Positions 63,455-64,000 of a stretch of DNA of 64,000 nt are shown in pieces. The stretch covers positions 248,001 through 312,000 of the forward strand of contig NZ_CABJDN010000007.1 of assembly GCF_902364365.1 (NCBI RefSeq). Reading direction: 5' to 3'. Each line of letters opens with the position of its first letter. The first letter of the stretch is position 1. The position numbers and the translations under genes are program-made. This DNA is from Bacteroides intestinalis. Lineage in GTDB: Bacteria > Bacteroidota > Bacteroidia > Bacteroidales > Bacteroidaceae. Below the pieces are notes generated by a model, which was given only the letters and a program-made list of their open reading frames with translations, was not told where the DNA came from and searched no databases.

Positions 63455-64000
63455 ATGGGGAAAAGATTTTTATTTATTGCTACTTGCATAACTTCGACAC
63501 TATTACTGGCGACAAGTTGTTTAGAAAAAAATGATGTGTATGTTAAAATTCCAGCAGACCAGTTCTTCGATTTTGACTTAAACCAGAAGATAAACCTGTC
63601 TGTGGACTATGGCTTCAAAGGAAAAGACTATGTTGTCTTATTCGACCTCTACGACGAAAATCCGATAATAGAAAATGAAAACGGGGAACTTATCAAAAAA
63701 GACATCTCTCCTATTTATCGTGCCGCCACAGATAAAGATGGTAAATTTTCCGGAGAGATACAAATTCAATCTGCTCTGTCGGAGGTCTGGTTATACTCAG
63801 AGTATGCCGGCACACTTTCTCCCATTCAGTTAGAAGTTACTGATAACTCTATCATGTACAATCAGGAGAAATACATTGCAAAAGCAACAACCCGAGCCTT
63901 AACACCTAACAATCATCAATATCCTGACGGCTGGCTGACCTTGGGTGACTGGAGCGCTTTCGGAACTCCGACTTATCTAACACCCGGCAGAGTACTGCCT
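63455..64000 (+). CDS. LruC-domain-like lipoprotein (5' part, continues beyond window)
   Basis: From the ATG at 63455 the frame is open to the edge (182 codons). It has a lipoprotein signal (TSTLLLATSC, Cys21). The text KDYVVLFDLYDENPI, IYRAATDKDGKFSGEIQI and SEVWLYSEYAG resembles the N-terminal region of Bacteroides LruC-domain (DUF4842) lipoproteins; the diagnostic C-terminal domain lies outside. An imperfect -7 box (TATCATTG, 63424-63431) precedes it. It probably sits on the cell surface. It may be under the ECF factor encoded just upstream. Confidence 0.72.
   Translation, partial: MGKRFLFIATCITSTLLLATSCLEKNDVYVKIPADQFFDFDLNQKINLSVDYGFKGKDYVVLFDLYDENPIIENENGELIKKDISPIYRAATDKDGKFSGEIQIQSALSEVWLYSEYAGTLSPIQLEVTDNSIMYNQEKYIAKATTRALTPNNHQYPDGWLTLGDWSAFGTPTYLTPGRVLP

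Noticed and set aside
1..64000. Search for tRNA, rRNA, CRISPR arrays and insertion sequences
   Set aside because: No cloverleaf, regular repeat-spacer series, transposase motif or paired terminal repeats with target duplication was recognised by eye. The RteC-like gene alone is not evidence of an integrated element.

Overview
The window comes from a Bacteroides chromosome, probably a gut species with a large glycan-degrading repertoire. This rests on SusC/SusD-type genes, the Bacteroides promoter box TAnnTTTG (often without a Shine-Dalgarno), an RteC-family protein, a LruC-type lipoprotein, an ECF sigma factor and dense clusters of secreted glycoside hydrolases. No rRNA, tRNA, CRISPR array or insertion sequence was recognised.

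Layout. (1) 1-5995: an AraC-type regulator, a cytoplasmic hybrid histidine kinase and a membrane histidine kinase with a periplasmic binding-protein-like sensor (runs off the left edge), all on the minus strand. (2) 5996-10710: accessory genes: a small alpha/beta protein and a repeat-rich surface protein behind duplicated promoter modules, an intergenic palindrome cluster, an RteC-family protein, a DUF1062 protein and a hexapeptide-repeat acetyltransferase. (3) 10714-58702: one very large polysaccharide utilisation locus (PUL). From right to left: GH2; then, on the plus strand, a sialate-esterase-like enzyme and an alginate-lyase/beta-helix fusion; a membrane-spanning SARP-like regulator with a Kelch sensor; operon D (MGH1/GH63-like, GH31, unassigned hydrolase-like protein, a decayed hydrolase); operon A (SusC, SusD, DUF3823 lipoprotein); operon B (GH2, GH3, GH2, tandem beta-helix protein); operon C (GH71/99-like, sialate-esterase-like, heparinase-like, GH92, GH3). 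(4) 58703-64000: short repeats, a decayed Crp/Fnr gene, an RlmJ-like methyltransferase, a candidate small RNA, a DUF1622 remnant, a tandem SGNH esterase, an ECF sigma factor and a LruC-type lipoprotein (runs off the right edge).

The most striking result is regulatory. All six PUL promoters share one arrangement: a TTAAT-like pair with 11-bp pitch lies upstream, and a third AAT-type half-site starts 13 bp before the -7 box. The offset from pair to proximal site is 23, 34 or 45 bp, that is, it varies in exact 11-bp steps. None of the six has the usual -33 TTTG. The PUL's own regulator gene has TTTG and lacks the proximal half-site. SARP/OmpR-type winged helices commonly bind direct repeats at about 11-bp pitch, so the SARP-Kelch membrane protein is the obvious candidate activator. 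A periplasmic Kelch/LamG-like sensor joined through one membrane helix to a SARP-like output would be a one-protein alternative to the hybrid two-component systems and ECF/anti-sigma pairs usually found in PULs.

The target glycan is not determined. Uronic-acid lyase-like folds, acetyl esterases, GH92 (alpha-mannosidase family), GH31, GH3 and three GH2 enzymes suggest an acetylated, uronic-acid-containing branched heteropolysaccharide.
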